Counted from the first letter of the stretch, positions 35,851-48,824 are shown. The stretch: 64,000 nucleotides of DNA from Enchytraeus crypticus (GCA_905160935.1 CAJHZI010000417.1:909501-973500); one strand, 5' to 3'. The notes: generated by a model from the letters alone, not told the origin. Made by a program: numbers and translations.

Positions 35851-38800
35851 ATCTTGGTTAAGGTTAACATTGCCACGGTCAGATCTCGTCCCATCACCTG
35901 CAGGGTCTGACTTGGGTAACTTTATAGCTGTCATCAACAATAACAACAACAACACTATCTACAGCAACAACAACAACAACACCATCAACAACAACAACAC
36001 CATCAACAACATCAACACCAACATCAACAACAACACCATCAACAACAACAACACCATCAACAACAACAACAACACTATCTACAGCAACAGCAACACTATC
36101 TACAACAACAGCAACACTATCTACAACAACAGCAACACTATCTACAACAACAGCAACACTATCTACAACAACAACAACAACACCATCAACAACAACAACA
36201 CTATCTACAACAACAACAACAACACCATCAACAACAACAACACTATCTACAACAACAACAACAACACCATCAACAATAATACCATCAACAACAACAACAA
36301 CACCATCAAAAACAACAACATCAACAACAACATCAAAAACAACATCAACACTATCAATAACATCCATAACATAAGCAACAACAACCACGTAAGTAACAAC
36401 AAAACTAGCTATAACATCAACATCAAAAGGCAAAGAGTACTAATAACCATGGAGTACTTATAACTATAGGATGGAATAGTGTAAAACTACAAAACTGCAA
36501 CTACGCAAAGCAACTCCGTAGCACACGCGTGCAATGACATGTGTGCAATCATACGAACAAGAAAACATTAATATCATACTAAACAATAATAAACTGTCAT
36601 CAAAGAATTCAACAACGTAAAGTGTAACTATATGCCACTAATAAAGTTAAAACCTGAAAAATATTATTGAACCCTACAACGATGGACATGCCGGTCAGCA
36701 ATAGAAAAAATTCAACAACATTAAATATGTTAAACATGAAGCCCATTTTAGTATTAGCTGTCATTACAACAAATACTATCAAGTGTTAGCTGTCATAACA
36801 ACAAAACTAACAAGTCTTCGCTGTCATAACAACAAATACTAACAAATAATAGCTGATATAACAACTAATACTAACAGGTATTCACTATCCCACCAACAAA
36901 TACTAACAATATTATTCGCTGTTATAACAATAATTACTAACAAATATTAACTTTCATAAAAACAAATACTTACAATTATTTCCTATCATAACAACAAATA
37001 CTACTAAGTATTAGCTGTCATAGCAACGAATACTAACAGGTATTCGATGTCGTAACAATAGATACTAACATTGAAATAACGAGTACGTCAATATAATCAA
37101 CGTCAAAATAACTAACCTTACCATAAACGCAATATCAACAAAGTAAACAATTAACAGAATTGACAACATAATCAAATGTAGTCTTTGCTTGATATTTCTC
37201 TGATATTGAAAAAACAAATAAAAAGGAGAGACATAAACAGGAACACTTCAAGCAACGCATTCTTCTCACTACAAAGCAACACCGCTTATCTCATCATTCA
37301 GGAATCCAAACTATTTATCACTGCAGAAGTTTGACAAATTTGACGTACTTAACAAAGAGAATCTCTCAAATTGTCTATCCATACAAAACACATTCTATTG
37401 GAATATAAAAAAGAAGATCGCTTATTTTGTACGTTATAATGATAGATTTTAAGGATAGCATGAATTGCTCAAATATAAAGTTTAGTATATAAAGCTAAAA
37501 TATGAAGAATGGTAATGATGCGTTGGTTTTAAGTGTACTGCAGGTGAGCTAGTCAAAGGAAACTATTGCATCATAGTAATCACCATGGATAATACTTGCA
37601 TATGATTCGTAACCTAACAGAATTCTACGTTGATAAACAATAACAAGAAGTCACAAGAACTCTAACTAGAACTCTAACTAGAAGCTATAAGAACACTAAC
37701 TCTAACTAGAACTCTAACTAGAAGTCACAAGAACTATAACTAGATCTCTAACTAGAAGTCAGAAGAACTCTAACTAGAACTCTAACTAGAACTAGATAAC
37801 TACCATGGCTCCAGTGAGGCCCGATCAGTTAGATGCCCGACTGTGAATCACGTGGATGCCCAGTTCAAAACCGAGGCAGGCGATCTATATAGCAGATTTC
37901 CAAATAAATGAGAACAGTCGGTGATTTAAGATATAAAGCTAAATTAAGGTTGGCTTCCGTATCACAAGGGATAGTGTCACAGACAGTCAGGCTTTGATTC
38001 AAACTGAAGGTCTTCTGTTTCTCTCACAGACATCATTTACTTTGGACTGATTTTCTGGATTTTGAAATTTGCACCGTTTTTGGACCTTCTTTTTGCTCGC
38101 CGGCTTGATTTTGTCTCAATAGTGCTTGATATTGTCATTGATGACTGTAGCACTATAATTGTTGTTACTATTATTATCATCCAACCAATGTCAGATATGG
38201 TGGTCTCAGTAACTGACCTATGGATCTGAAAATCTCCTCCACGTTCTCCGCAGTCTTGGCTGACGTCTCCATGAACAACAGACCGTTCTCAGAGGCATAC
38301 TCCTCAGCTTCCTGCACATCAATCCAATCATTTCTTACTAGCCAAACAATTTTAAAATGTTGAAGTATTTCTAACCCAGATTGTGTCCAGGCTACTGAAG
38401 AATAAACCAACTATGGACTGCACGTCTCGTAAAAGGCGACAAAGCACTAAGATATAAACGAACGTCAGAAAGGACATTCGGTGGGTGGGTGCCAATGCAG
38501 GTAGTCATATTTTTATGAAATCAATACATGCTAAATATTGTTTATTATTTTACATAAATTGCTTATTTTACATGAAACAGAAAATCGTCAATGAAATCTA
38601 CAAATGTACATTCTTTGCGATTATATGCTAAAACTTTTATTTCCGCCATAGTATATTCTGACCCTCTTGCCTAGGAAATAAACTTGCACTATTTCTTTTA
38701 TCTCACTATCTCTTGTGGTCATTGTATACTCAATCGTCATCGTGTGGTTTCTTGGCGTCTGTTGATGCAGAGTCTGCTTGAAACGTCCGTGATATTGCCT

Positions 38801-39056
38801 TAATGCGAGGAACGGAACGTTAAATTCTTATTGATTGATTACTGATATGACGCCTGAAACTTCGTTTAATAAATGTATGTAGGTATTGCAATGGAATCTT
38901 GATGACATACAAACCGTGTGTTCGACAGTGCGATTATCAGCTAGGTCGAGCTTGTTACCCGCTAGAGCAATGATGATGTTAGGACTGGCCTGTCGCTGCA
39001 GCTCCTTCACCCAGCTCTTAGCCCGTCCAAACGTCTCCTGTAAACATATTACATGT

Positions 39057-39134
<78 letters not shown>

Positions 39135-39645
39135 CAACTTACGTTTAGTATGACCTATTTTTTGGGTGTCAACACGAAGGGGACTAAAAAAAATGAAATG
39201 AAAAGTTAAGATGGGCAATCTATCGGCCTGACACTACCAAGTGTACAAGACTAGGTTTTTACTCGCCCTCGGAATATAAAAACCCACCACGTCGTAAAGC
39301 AGTCTCTAACTCACGACCTCTACTTCAAGAGGCCGTGGGTCTATTCTCTACCATTGCGCCATGAGGCGTTCCGTAAATATATTATAATTATATAGATGTG
39401 ATAAAATAATCACAACATCTCGTGGCGAAGCCCTTTCACCAAGCTCTCGGCTGGTTAACTCTTGTTTACATGTGCATACTGTAGAGATGTAACAAATTAG
39501 TCATAACAACCTGTGCTGCATATATTGACTCGGCTCTTAGCTAGTCCAAACATCTCTTATACACACATATAAATACTATACAGATGTATTAGATCAGTCA
39601 CAATGTCTCAAACCAAGCTGCTTTAAAACTGAGATGCTATACAAC

Positions 39646-39685
<40 letters not shown>

Positions 39686-39687
39686 CA

Positions 39688-39743
<56 letters not shown>

Positions 39744-42700
39744 TGTGCTTTTTATAACTGATACACCATATTATTTTTACAATAAAGTCGTAAGGAGTTA
39801 ACCAACATTTCTGAAATTTACAGAACATGACCAGCAGCCAATTCTACGAAACATATCAAAATTTTCGTTGAATATCTTTACTAAAGTGAAAGTTATCGTT
39901 TTGCGAATAGGAGTGTAGTAAGATTAGGAAATTCCAGTACAGGATTACGGACGTGTTACATGCAGCGTAAAATTATCTCTATAAAATATAGCACACAAGT
40001 AACATCAAATTTCTGCAAATGCTATTTTGAAGAGCAATTTTTTTTCAAAACTAAGACGGCGGGATTAGCGGACTTAATTTAGTTGCGCGTCAATTATCGA
40101 AGTTAAGCTGCATCGACCTCGGTTAGTACTTTGTGGGTGACAACCTTGGAAGACCGAGTGTTGGTAAAGCTTAGGAAGGAAAAAATCCCAGTGTGATGGA
40201 AGGTTATTCTTAAATCCGCGCCGGCTGCAATTGATGCGCCATCGAAAGGCAACTATTGCTAATAACCATGGAGAGGAATGAGGAAATTGTTCCTAAAACA
40301 AGCATCTGTGCTTCCTGACCCAGTGTGCCGTTATGTTATGTACATTATGTTTTTTAAGTAAAATACGTGCTGATATGTACTTAATTGCCAAAGTTATTGA
40401 ACTTTTAATGTAAGTATTGGAGTAGCTGCGATTTCATCGTCTCATGGCAACTCACGTAGGACTAATGACCGAAGGCACACATTAAAAGTTCAATAAATTT
40501 GTCAATTAAGAACAAATCAGCAATTATTTTACGTCGTTTTGAAAAGAAATGATTGCTCTTCAAAATTGTATTAGCAGAAATGTTGTGTTAAGTGTTCACT
40601 ATTTGGTAGCGAACAAGTAACATAACACATCATAACGACACAACTAAATCGAATAGATAGATCCTAAATCAAGTGTTATATACATGTAGATTTATTGAAA
40701 TGTATCATACATTGAAATTTACTACAAAGATTTTCATCTTTCAGATAATATAACTTAAAAGGCTTTTTAATACAGTCATCTTACATGCATATTAGAACAC
40801 ATATACAAATCCATACAGAAAATTTACTAGCTTAGGGTACATAGTGAATTACATACAGACACCACGACAAGTGACACTAAGGTTGAACTTATCCAAATCC
40901 AATATCTTGCACTGTAGAATAAATTCAGGTTGTCACAGTCTTCTTCTTCAGTGTTCTGCCAATTGGCAGGTTCAACGTACATATTCATACTCAAAGTCTG
41001 TTTACTCGCTCCATTTTAGCACTCCATAGATCAATAAGTTAATCCCTTCATAAAGTCTCTGCCTCATCCAAACCTTATGTAGCCTATAGCTTGGGAAAAG
41101 TATGGCTTCTGAGGTGGTTTTCTGTTGCCTTCTTCATTATCGCAGTATAAAAGCTAAATTAACTTTCAGCAGAACTCGCCTGGTTGGTGATGTCGTAGAC
41201 CACGATGGCCACCTGAGCGCCCCTGTAGTACATGGGAGCGAGGCTGTGGTATCTCTCCTGTCCAGCCGTGTCCCAGATCTCAAACTTTACAGTCGCGTCG
41301 TCCAGACACACCGTCTGAGTGAGGAATGCCGCTAAAACAACGTCCACAACACTATCATATAACAATAATAATAATTATGTGTAAAGCGTAATATGTAATA
41401 TATGTACAGATAAGTGTATCTCAACCCTAGTTAAACTCAAATTTAAATTCAAGTTCAATTCTAGTTAAATTCAAGGGAAGATGATGATGATGACGACGTG
41501 TCAAGGGTCGTTCTATGCGAAATGCCACAGTAGCGGTTAATGAGTGTAATGAGCGACCAATTGGTCTAAAACACAGATATCATCACTATGTGGCTACAAG
41601 TCTCTGCACTGTCATATCTGCGTCAGTCGCCTGTTACGAACATGAGCAGTTGTCGGTAAGTTCAATTATCAATTTCCCCGAAACTACTCGAGCAAGAGAC
41701 AACATACTACTAAAACAATGTCCAATACTAGATATCACATACATTTCTAATCCCAGGTAATCATACCATAATCATGCATTTAAACACCAGCAGCGGAATA
41801 GCAGAGCAGCACTTTATATTCAAGGACTGGTAACACTGCATGATAAGTACGATAAGTCACAGATTCCAATTCTAACAAGACCAGCTTCGACAGTAAGCCT
41901 TGTGGTATGAAAAGTAAAAACTGTTTGCTGGATAAATTTTATCTGCCTTGAGGCAACATATCAATAAAGACTTCACGATGCAAACAACACAATGCATGTT
42001 TATTAAATTATGAACATGTCCAGGTAGATTCATATCTTTTCTGGTCTGGATTCTCGCTAAATTCTTCTCACAAGATTACTTTTCAGATACTTTCAAGATT
42101 TACTTTTACTGGAAAAAATTACCCCTTTATCAATTATTTATCTATTGATCAGAAACTAACTACTGATTGACTCCTCCCAGCAAACAGATTAAGTTTCTTA
42201 TATATTCTAACATAAGATTTAAGATGTCAGGAAATTAAAAACGTTGGAAATATGAATACCAGAATTTACCAGGACTGCTACCATCTTTCATTATTCAATC
42301 ATTAGTGAAACTTAGGTAGCAGGAACAAGGGAAGAAAGCCAAGGGATTATTTTAATCCCCAATCGTACATGATCACAACATCCAGCTTATTTTTAAAACT
42401 ATTCACCAACACCGCATTCACAACCTCCTCACTCAAAGAGTTCCACCTATCGATCACCCTTTAAGAAAAAACTTTCCTAAGTCTGTCCTTACAGTAGGCT
42501 TAAACAACTTACAGCTAAGACCTCTTAAACCATTATTGGAGAATTTGAAAAAATCTGTTGCTCTTAATTCGGTAAGCCCAAGCATTATTTTATAAATCTC
42601 TATAAGATTACCTCTAATTCTCCTGCTTTCCAAGGTTGTCAGTTGAACTGAACTTAACACTGTCATACAATACTCCAGATGAGGTCTAATCAAAGATTTG

Positions 42701-45317
42701 TACAATCTTAAAACAATGCCTTTATCTCTACTTTTGAATGTTCTCTTTATTAGTCCCAAGGTCCTATTGGCTGCTTTAACAGCTACAGTACATTGCTTCC
42801 TTACTGTGAGGTCCTGGCTAAGTATTACCCCTAAATCCTTCTCCTCACTCATTACCTGCAGTATCTTATTATTTACAACATATTCTTTATTAGGGTTATT
42901 TTTGCCAAAGTGAATTGCCTTACACTTGTCCACATTGAATTAAGCCCCATTTTTGGGACCACTTACTTATCACGTGAATAAGGAGAAGAATAGAAAGGAT
43001 TAGCTTGATCCAAAAGTTACAAATGAAAAAGTCCTGAAGACATTGGGAACAGCTAGACAGTAGATAAATAAAAATAAGATAGGCCTAGGAAGAAGAATTG
43101 GATATGGCACATTCTCAGGGGAGATAATTTACTAAATGAGGTTATAGACAGTAGAATGGAAGGAAAGAGAAGCAGAGGAAGACCTAGATTAGGATGATAT
43201 AAAGATCCACTCATATACGGACATGAAGAGAAAAAGGGAAAGCAAAGAAGAGTGGAGGAATGTACCCTGAACCTGCCAGTTGGCAGTGCCCACTGGCAGG
43301 TTAAGTGAGAGAGATATAATTTTACTATTACTTCATGGGTTAGGCAGAATATTTGGCATCTTAACTTCAATTTTGTCTGCAGTTCGTGTTGAGTTGACTA
43401 TAAGTTAGTACAGTTAAAAATTCAAAACTGATTGTTTCACAAGTTCCTTTTAAGCCAATAATAGTAAGAAATATTCAATATTTATAAACTCTCATTGATA
43501 TAATTACGAAAAAATTCGCCAACATAGGTCGACACAGATAAATTGTAGTAGACATTTTGCATTAATTAGAATTGGCCCTAGGTAGTCATTACATTAAACC
43601 CATTAATATGTTAATTTGTAGCAGGAGAGTAGAGTGGGTTAATGAACTACATTATTTAGAAATAATTTTGGTACCATCCAAGAGCTTCAAGGTTAATATT
43701 CTAAAGCGGAAAGAAATTTTATTAAAGAGCTTAACGCTATATTCAGCCTAACTGAAGAGGGGCACTTCTGCCTCATCTATATAGCAGTGACTTCGCCTTA
43801 CACTTGTCCACATTGCATTAAGCCCCATGTTATGAAGTAGGTAAGATACTCGACCGCGGATCAGTATGTGCGGGGTTCAAATCCTGGGCTCGCTCATCAC
43901 TGACATCGCTTTCGAGTGAGGAAACTGACATTAACCTTAGCTTTACCAGCTTATTGCACTTGTTGAATTGCATTGTGTGCCTATTCTGCTGTTTGGTTCT
44001 GATTGCATTTAAATGTTAAAATCTATGATTCATTGGCTTGAAAATACATACTCTCAATTGAATTGCAAATTATTTCATACATTCGATAGGATTTTAATTA
44101 AGCAGTAACAATGTTTTGCATGTCAAATTTCGAGTAAATTAAAAATTGTAAATAGAAGACATAATTTTTTGAAGAAGATAAGATATATATCTATCAGATA
44201 ATAATAATTGTAGAAACTTTGAAAAGGAAGGCAAATTATGGTCATTAATGAATACTTCTGAATAAATAATTGTACCAATCATATTATACCAGAGAGCACC
44301 CAGGTTAGGAACTGGAAGTCACTATAGCGAATTTATTTCGAACGTTCGATTGCAGAATTGTATTTTAAAAAGTAATGTTGGTGTTAACATCAATTTCATC
44401 TCTGAAAAGTGATATCAGTGACAGGCCAGCCCAAAATTTGAACCCAGCATATACTGATCCACAGAAGGTTGTGATCGACAACATATGAATTTGTAGTATT
44501 ATTGTGTACTGCAAGAAACCTAGTGAATAAAGATTTATATAATATACATAACTAAACCAACATCAAACATAGGCCAAATCAAATTTAATACAATTTCAAA
44601 CGCTTTTAGCTTCTTCAATGTATGCATACAAGACACATAAAATTCATTTTACAGCAACATTGTACATTTAATTTTTCATAAATTTCAAGATTCTTAAAGT
44701 CATGAAAGTCTTCAGTGAAGTTGTATCAGAGAAAGCATAGCATCATCGTGGTGCTACTGCATCATGGCTAACCTCTATGAAAACCAACAACAATAATGAC
44801 ACAAAATCAATAATCATTCAATAAGAATTTAGCGTCCGGTTCCTCGCCATAATGCAATGTCAGGGATGTCAATTGCAGAATCTACACAAATATTCACCAA
44901 AGCACCACATGATGACGACTGAGTACACAGAGACCACAAGAGAAAGCGAGATCGCAACAGCGCAAAATCTAAGGCAAGAGGGTCAAAATTTAGACCTATA
45001 GCGGAAAGAGATGGGATTTTAACCCAGGAAAGCAGTAATACAGTTATGAGATCAAAGGTCTTGTAGCAGCGAGTTCCATACTGTCGTAGCAGAAAACACG
45101 AAGGAGCATCTGTCAAAATGGCAGATTTAATATTAGGTAAAGTGGTCTTACCTCCAATGGTGCTTTCCTGATACTCGTGGAACTGACCCTTGACAAACCT
45201 CAGGACTAGACTGGACTTCCCCACAGCTGACTCCCCCAGAAGTACCAGCTTATACTGACATATCCGAGTATGTGGCGCCATCTGACCTCCTGGTCTTTGG
45301 TTTACTCCACTAGACAT
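35815..45317 (-). CDS. RAB5: RAB5 small GTPase
   Basis: RAB5 is the prenylated GTPase of early endosomes and clathrin-coated vesicles. Five minus-strand coding exons: 45317-45152, 41331-41180, 39037-38915, 38311-38218, 35897-35815, phases matching, 205 residues (human RAB5A 215). Motifs: P-loop GESAVGKSS (28-36), switch I region ESTIGAAF, switch [22 protein letters not shown] (75 on) with the catalytic Gln at 80, GNKLD (133-137, NKxD), ETSAK (162-166) and a C-terminal CCK for double geranylgeranylation. Intron 2 begins GCGAGT, a GC-AG intron: reading through gives no RAB5 sequence, while a cut at CAG|GC joins DITNQ to [13 protein letters not shown] as in other RAB5 proteins. The helix end usually reading AKKLP after EIFRSI is absent from the exons found; either a small phase-1 exon between 38218 and 35897 was missed or the linker is shorter. 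Which paralogue (A/B/C) cannot be said; invertebrates usually have one. Confidence 0.93.
35935..36365. repeat. (AAC)n-based repeat in the last RAB5 intron
   Basis: CAACAACAACACCATCAACA and CACTATCTACAACAACAGCA units. An open frame of 217 codons, mostly Asn/Thr/Ile, crosses it on the plus strand, and a Val/Asp-rich one on the minus; both are repeat artefacts. 36425-36545 resembles the 3' part of the 5S-SINE (ACTAATAACCATGGAG). Confidence 0.9.
36740..37080. repeat. About 32-bp minisatellite in RAB5 intron 4
   Basis: Around ten drifting units of GCTGTCATAACAACAAATAC plus TAACAAGTATTA. Confidence 0.85.
37650..37805. repeat. Short-unit tandem repeat
   Basis: Units of AACTCTAACTAGAA and GTCACAAGAACTCTAACTAG in RAB5 intron 4. 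Confidence 0.85.
38025..38170 (-). repeat. Interspersed repeat G copy
   Basis: Copy of the unit at 7645-7820; it ends about 50 bases from the 3' boundary of RAB5 exon 4. Confidence 0.6.
39058..39133. repeat. (TA)n microsatellite beside RAB5 exon 3
   Basis: About 75 bases of TA repeat, ending about 20 bases upstream (in transcript sense) of the exon 3 acceptor. A second pair of TA tracts joined by the palindromic TTACAGTGTATA lies at 39646-39742. Confidence 0.95.
39200..39370 (-). mobile_element. tRNA-derived SINE-I copy
   Basis: Decayed partner of 52720-52885: on the plus strand it shares CGGCCTGACACTACCAAGTG-type start, AGGTTTTTACTCGCCCTCGG, ACGACCTCTACTTCAAGAGG and GCCATGAGGCGTTCC. In RAB5 intron 2. 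Confidence 0.65.
40070..40300 (+). mobile_element. 5S-rRNA-derived SINE, best copy
   Basis: The head ATTATCGAAGTTAAGCTGCA, TCGACCTCGGTTAGTACTTT, GTGGGTGACAACCTTGGAAG, ACCGAGTGTTGG follows the 3' half of animal 5S rRNA, covering the internal control region (A box through C box). It continues into a unique body: CCGCGCCGGCTGCAATTGAT, GCGCCATCGAAAGGCAACTA, TAATAACCATGGAGAGGAAT. Copies at 1205-1430, 28085-28390 (minus), 32040-32190 (3' part), 36425-36545 (3' part), 55030-55290 (minus) and a degenerate 55960-56110 (minus). SINEs with 5S heads are known as the SINE3 class. Confidence 0.75.
42290..42935 (-). pseudogene. CR1/Jockey-type LINE reverse transcriptase fragment
   Basis: The minus strand from 42933 codes [67 protein letters not shown], then, after a missing stretch, [40 protein letters not shown]. 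This is the thumb and C-terminal region of a non-LTR polymerase. The gap between LEYC and TTLES removes the usual AWSP...LERVQ part, so it is dead. Downstream sequence to 42290 codes the [20 protein letters not shown] end. A second copy of the 3' end is on the plus strand at 48165-48430. In RAB5 intron 1. Confidence 0.85.
43060..43315 (+). pseudogene. LINE C-terminal fragment
   Basis: Plus-strand member of the 26585-27155 family: [12 protein letters not shown]-like start, then [14 protein letters not shown] and MKRKRE, with frame breaks, ending at CTGCCAGTTGGCAGTGCCC. In RAB5 intron 1. Confidence 0.65.
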
Positions 45318-47059
45318 CGTCTACTAAATCTATTGTAGATTACAAGAGAGCTTAACTACTAAGAGAAATTAACTAAGATTTTGTAAGTTACTATAGATAT
45401 ACACTGTTATTCTGCTTGATACAAATTAAAACAAGCAGATTGACAAAACACAAATTATGACAAATTTGACTTCAAAGTCTCATGTCTACTCTAAAATATA
45501 TACACATATAAAAAGCCATTGAATATATCAAGATTTCATACAATATATACTGAGTCATTGTTAAAGTATTGCTGCTTTAAAGCTAAAGCTGGTAAAGCTA
45601 ATGCTAACGTCAGTTTCCTCACTCGAAAGCAATGTCAGCGTAGGGTGAACCCAAGATTCGAACCTTGCACATACTGATCTGCGGTCGAATATCTTTATTA
45701 TTCTTTATCACAATAATCGCTCTAGTTGAGCAAATGCCACCAAATAGTACTATTTTCAAAGAGAACTTTAGAAGCAAGAGTTTTCTAATACGCCGTTATG
45801 GCGTATTTTATGCGCATTATTCTATAATCAGTAAATAGCACTCTGACATCAGTAAAATCATACAGAAATTATTTTGCTATCAGATATCATTAGATGTCTA
45901 ATTAGGAGTATATTGCGTTTAGCGTTATGGATGTGAATAAAGGTTACGGTCCTAACTTCAACCGTCACCAAGAAACCCTATCCCGTCACAACTTAAATAT
46001 TCTAACAAAATTGTTTTATTCTATTTCAAATCTTATTATTTAAGTTTTCACTGAGCAACAACTAACAATATTCGATCAACACAATTTGTAACAAAAGATG
46101 ATTAATTCGTACATATGTTCATCATATAGCAAAATGACAACTTGAAAAATTATCAAAATAATTAATAATTAATCAATCAACATCATTTGTTAGTAAATAT
46201 TCCAATTGTTGACATTTTGTAATGAAGCTAAATACAGCCGCACATCCACGTTATGAAAAAAGTCAAGGTGGCAATAAATAGAAATTATTGAAGCATTCTA
46301 CGTTCGCATTTAACAAATTATGGCCACAAGTATTCCAAAGTACACTCGAAAGCGATGCCAGTATTGAAAACTGAATTTTGTATTTTGTCAGTATTCCAAA
46401 ATTAATCTAGAGAACAATTATATTTTAGAAATCTTGGTTGACTTAAAAGTGGAGCCTGAAGTTTATCTTTGATTTGAAGTGCTTGCTTATTTTCTTGCAT
46501 TCATTTTCTGGCATACATGAAAACGATATCTATAATCAGAAAACCATTTTTATTGTAAATGAATGAGACCAATGAATGACTATAACTTCTGTCAACTGCT
46601 GCCATTTCCAGATTGTGGGCGAGAAATAGCTTTGAAACATCTAAATATAGATCTGCGGGGAATCCTAGCTTTACGTGTGGTCAATGTTGTATGCATTCTC
46701 TGATAACTTTATGTATTTTAATTCGGATTTTTATCTTTTAATTTCTATGAAGATAAATCTGCTTTGGGTGTGATTATTAACGATTTTTAACAATCTCTGA
46801 TTACCTTTTCAGCTAATTTTAATAAGTAACAAACTACTGTAATTTGGTAATTCTGTACTTTTTTGTTGATGGTACTACTATTTTTTATATTTATAATTTA
46901 AATGACAAACTTTTAAACTATGAAAAAGTACGATATGTTCGCATATATGACATTGCATGAACTTGTGAAGTTATTTTATAAAACGTGCAACGCATTCATA
47001 GTACATTCAAAGTACTTAAATATATTGGTAAATGGTATATTCCACTTGTAACTGTAGAC

Positions 47060-47310
47060 GCAAACATATGGCCTAGTGCCTGAGGTAACGGCCTCAAATT
47101 ATAAATGATCGATCCAGGAGTGCATTTAAATTCCGTTGTTTCGATTCTCGAGGGAGCTGATCACAGATTAAAATCTTAAATAAAGACATGAGTGGTAAAG
47201 GGATAATGGACTAAACTGCTAACCATTTGGAACATGTAAAGCTAAGGTGTCAGGTGATAGATATCATCATGGATAATCATTTCACTGTATTATGTGTTAA
47301 TCGTGAAAGT
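47060..47310 (+). mobile_element. SINE-B, old copy
   Basis: Decayed: GTGCCTGAGGTAACGGCCTC, a B-box region GTTTCGATTCTCG, CTGATCACAGATTAAAATCT, TGGACTAAACTGCTAACC and GATAATCATTTCACTGTATT in family order. Confidence 0.55.
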
Positions 47311-47647
47311 TTCTGTTAGTGGTTAGGTTTACTTTAATAATAATTTTTACTATTATTATGTAATTATTGCGATTATTGTAGTAATAGACCTATATAATGA
47401 AATTTTAAAACAATTTGGTCGTAACATTAAGAATTTTCTTGTTAGCTCTAGCGATCAGTAGGCACAATCGGAAATACCTACTCTAGAAAAAATATTTTTC
47501 TAGTTATGCAAAACTAGTTAAGCTATTAGCTATTAATGAAAGACGATATATTTAAATTATATGTGTATTAAGTAATTTAATAAGTATGTATAATAAATTG
47601 TTTCAGGGGCATCTCTCCCCCACCTTTGGCCTATGACACAAAACACT

Positions 47648-47688
47648 ACTTAGAGGGGTACCGTACTATAGTACGGTGCCCCCTAAGT
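47648..47688. repeat. 41-nt near-perfect palindrome
   Basis: ACTTAGAGGGGTACCGTACT at the left mirrors AGTACGGTGCCCCCTAAGT at the right, with one or two mismatches and almost no loop. GC-rich and unlike its surroundings. Confidence 0.8.
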
Positions 47689-48164
47689 TTGATATTCAGG
47701 TACCCCCGAAGAACTTCTTGCCGCAAACTGTGTTATCGCTTATTTGGCAAAGATGCCCCGGGATATTTTGAAACTGGTCTCAAAAACATGATAACTGATG
47801 GTTTAAGTCTAATTCTATGTTATTTTTTGCACTTTCTTGTTCTATTCTTGTGTCTTTTCTATGCATATCTTTTATTTCTATGTTTGTACATGTGGATTGA
47901 TACTATGAAATTAAATACACGAAATATTAAAAGATGAACTTACATTTTATTGCAGTGTAAACTAATCAAAAGTTTTTTTGCAGAAGAAGCATTTTGTTTA
48001 CTGCCATATCAACAAAATAGCATTAGAGTGCTACTGTTGTTCACGACAGCATCGAGCACTATTGAGACAAATCCAATCTGGTGAGCAAAAGGAAGTCCAA
48101 AATGGTGCAAATTCAAAAATTATGAAAACCAGTCCACAGATAAGGGCAATTTAAAAAAGGATCA

Positions 48165-48430
48165 TTGGTTTAAGAGGTCATAGCTATAAGTTGTTTAAGC
48201 CTAGTGTAAGGACAGAGTTGGGAAAATTGTTTTTTCTCAAAGGGTGATTGATAGGTGGAACTCTTTGAGTGAGGAGGTTGTGAATGCGGTGTCGGTGAAT
48301 AGTTTTTAAAATAAGCTGGATGTTGTAATCTTGAATGTAAGATTGGGGATTAAAATAAGCCCTTGGCTTTCTTCCCTTGTTCCTGCTACCTAATTTTGAC
48401 TAATGATTGAATAACGAAAGATGGTAGCAG
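48165..48430 (+). pseudogene. CR1/Jockey-type LINE 3' end
   Basis: Codes GLRGHSYKLFKPSVRTELGK, then with a shift a [17 protein letters not shown]-like end, then stops. Same family as 42290-42935, opposite strand. Confidence 0.75.
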
Positions 48431-48824
48431 TTCTGGTAAATTCTGGAAAATTGCCAACTCGCAATAAACATTATAAGTTACCGAATCAGAAAGAATGTTC
48501 AACCTTATTATTTGAAAAATCTAATAAGAATCTTAAAGTTACTATATAGATATAATTTCTTACTGAGTTCCATTTGTTAAAACCGTAAAAAAAGTATTTA
48601 GTATAAATTAAAACAACTTAAATTAGTACTTTTACACTTAAGGCTGTGATCATTGGATTGTGTAAGCCATGATCGTTTTGATTGTGTATGCTGTTATATG
48701 GAGTTTTGTGTATCTCTGTGGTATCACATTTTTAATACATTTATGACAGTTAATTCAATATGTTGAGCCCTATGAAAATTAAAGACAAATTAAACAGCTC
48801 TGTGAAAATCAAAATGTTATTATG

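Noticed and set aside
35810-36463. 217-codon plus-strand open frame rich in Asn, Thr and Ile
   Set aside because: Product of the (AAC)n repeat; it overlaps the RAB5 terminal exon antisense and has no domain.
42454-42933. Host gene coding a 159-residue protein
   Set aside because: The sequence is a LINE polymerase fragment with an internal deletion.
47626-47937. 103-codon plus-strand frame with a hydrophobic run (LILCYFLHFLVLFLCLFY)
   Set aside because: AT-rich hydrophobicity by composition, includes the palindrome, no start context or homologue recognised.
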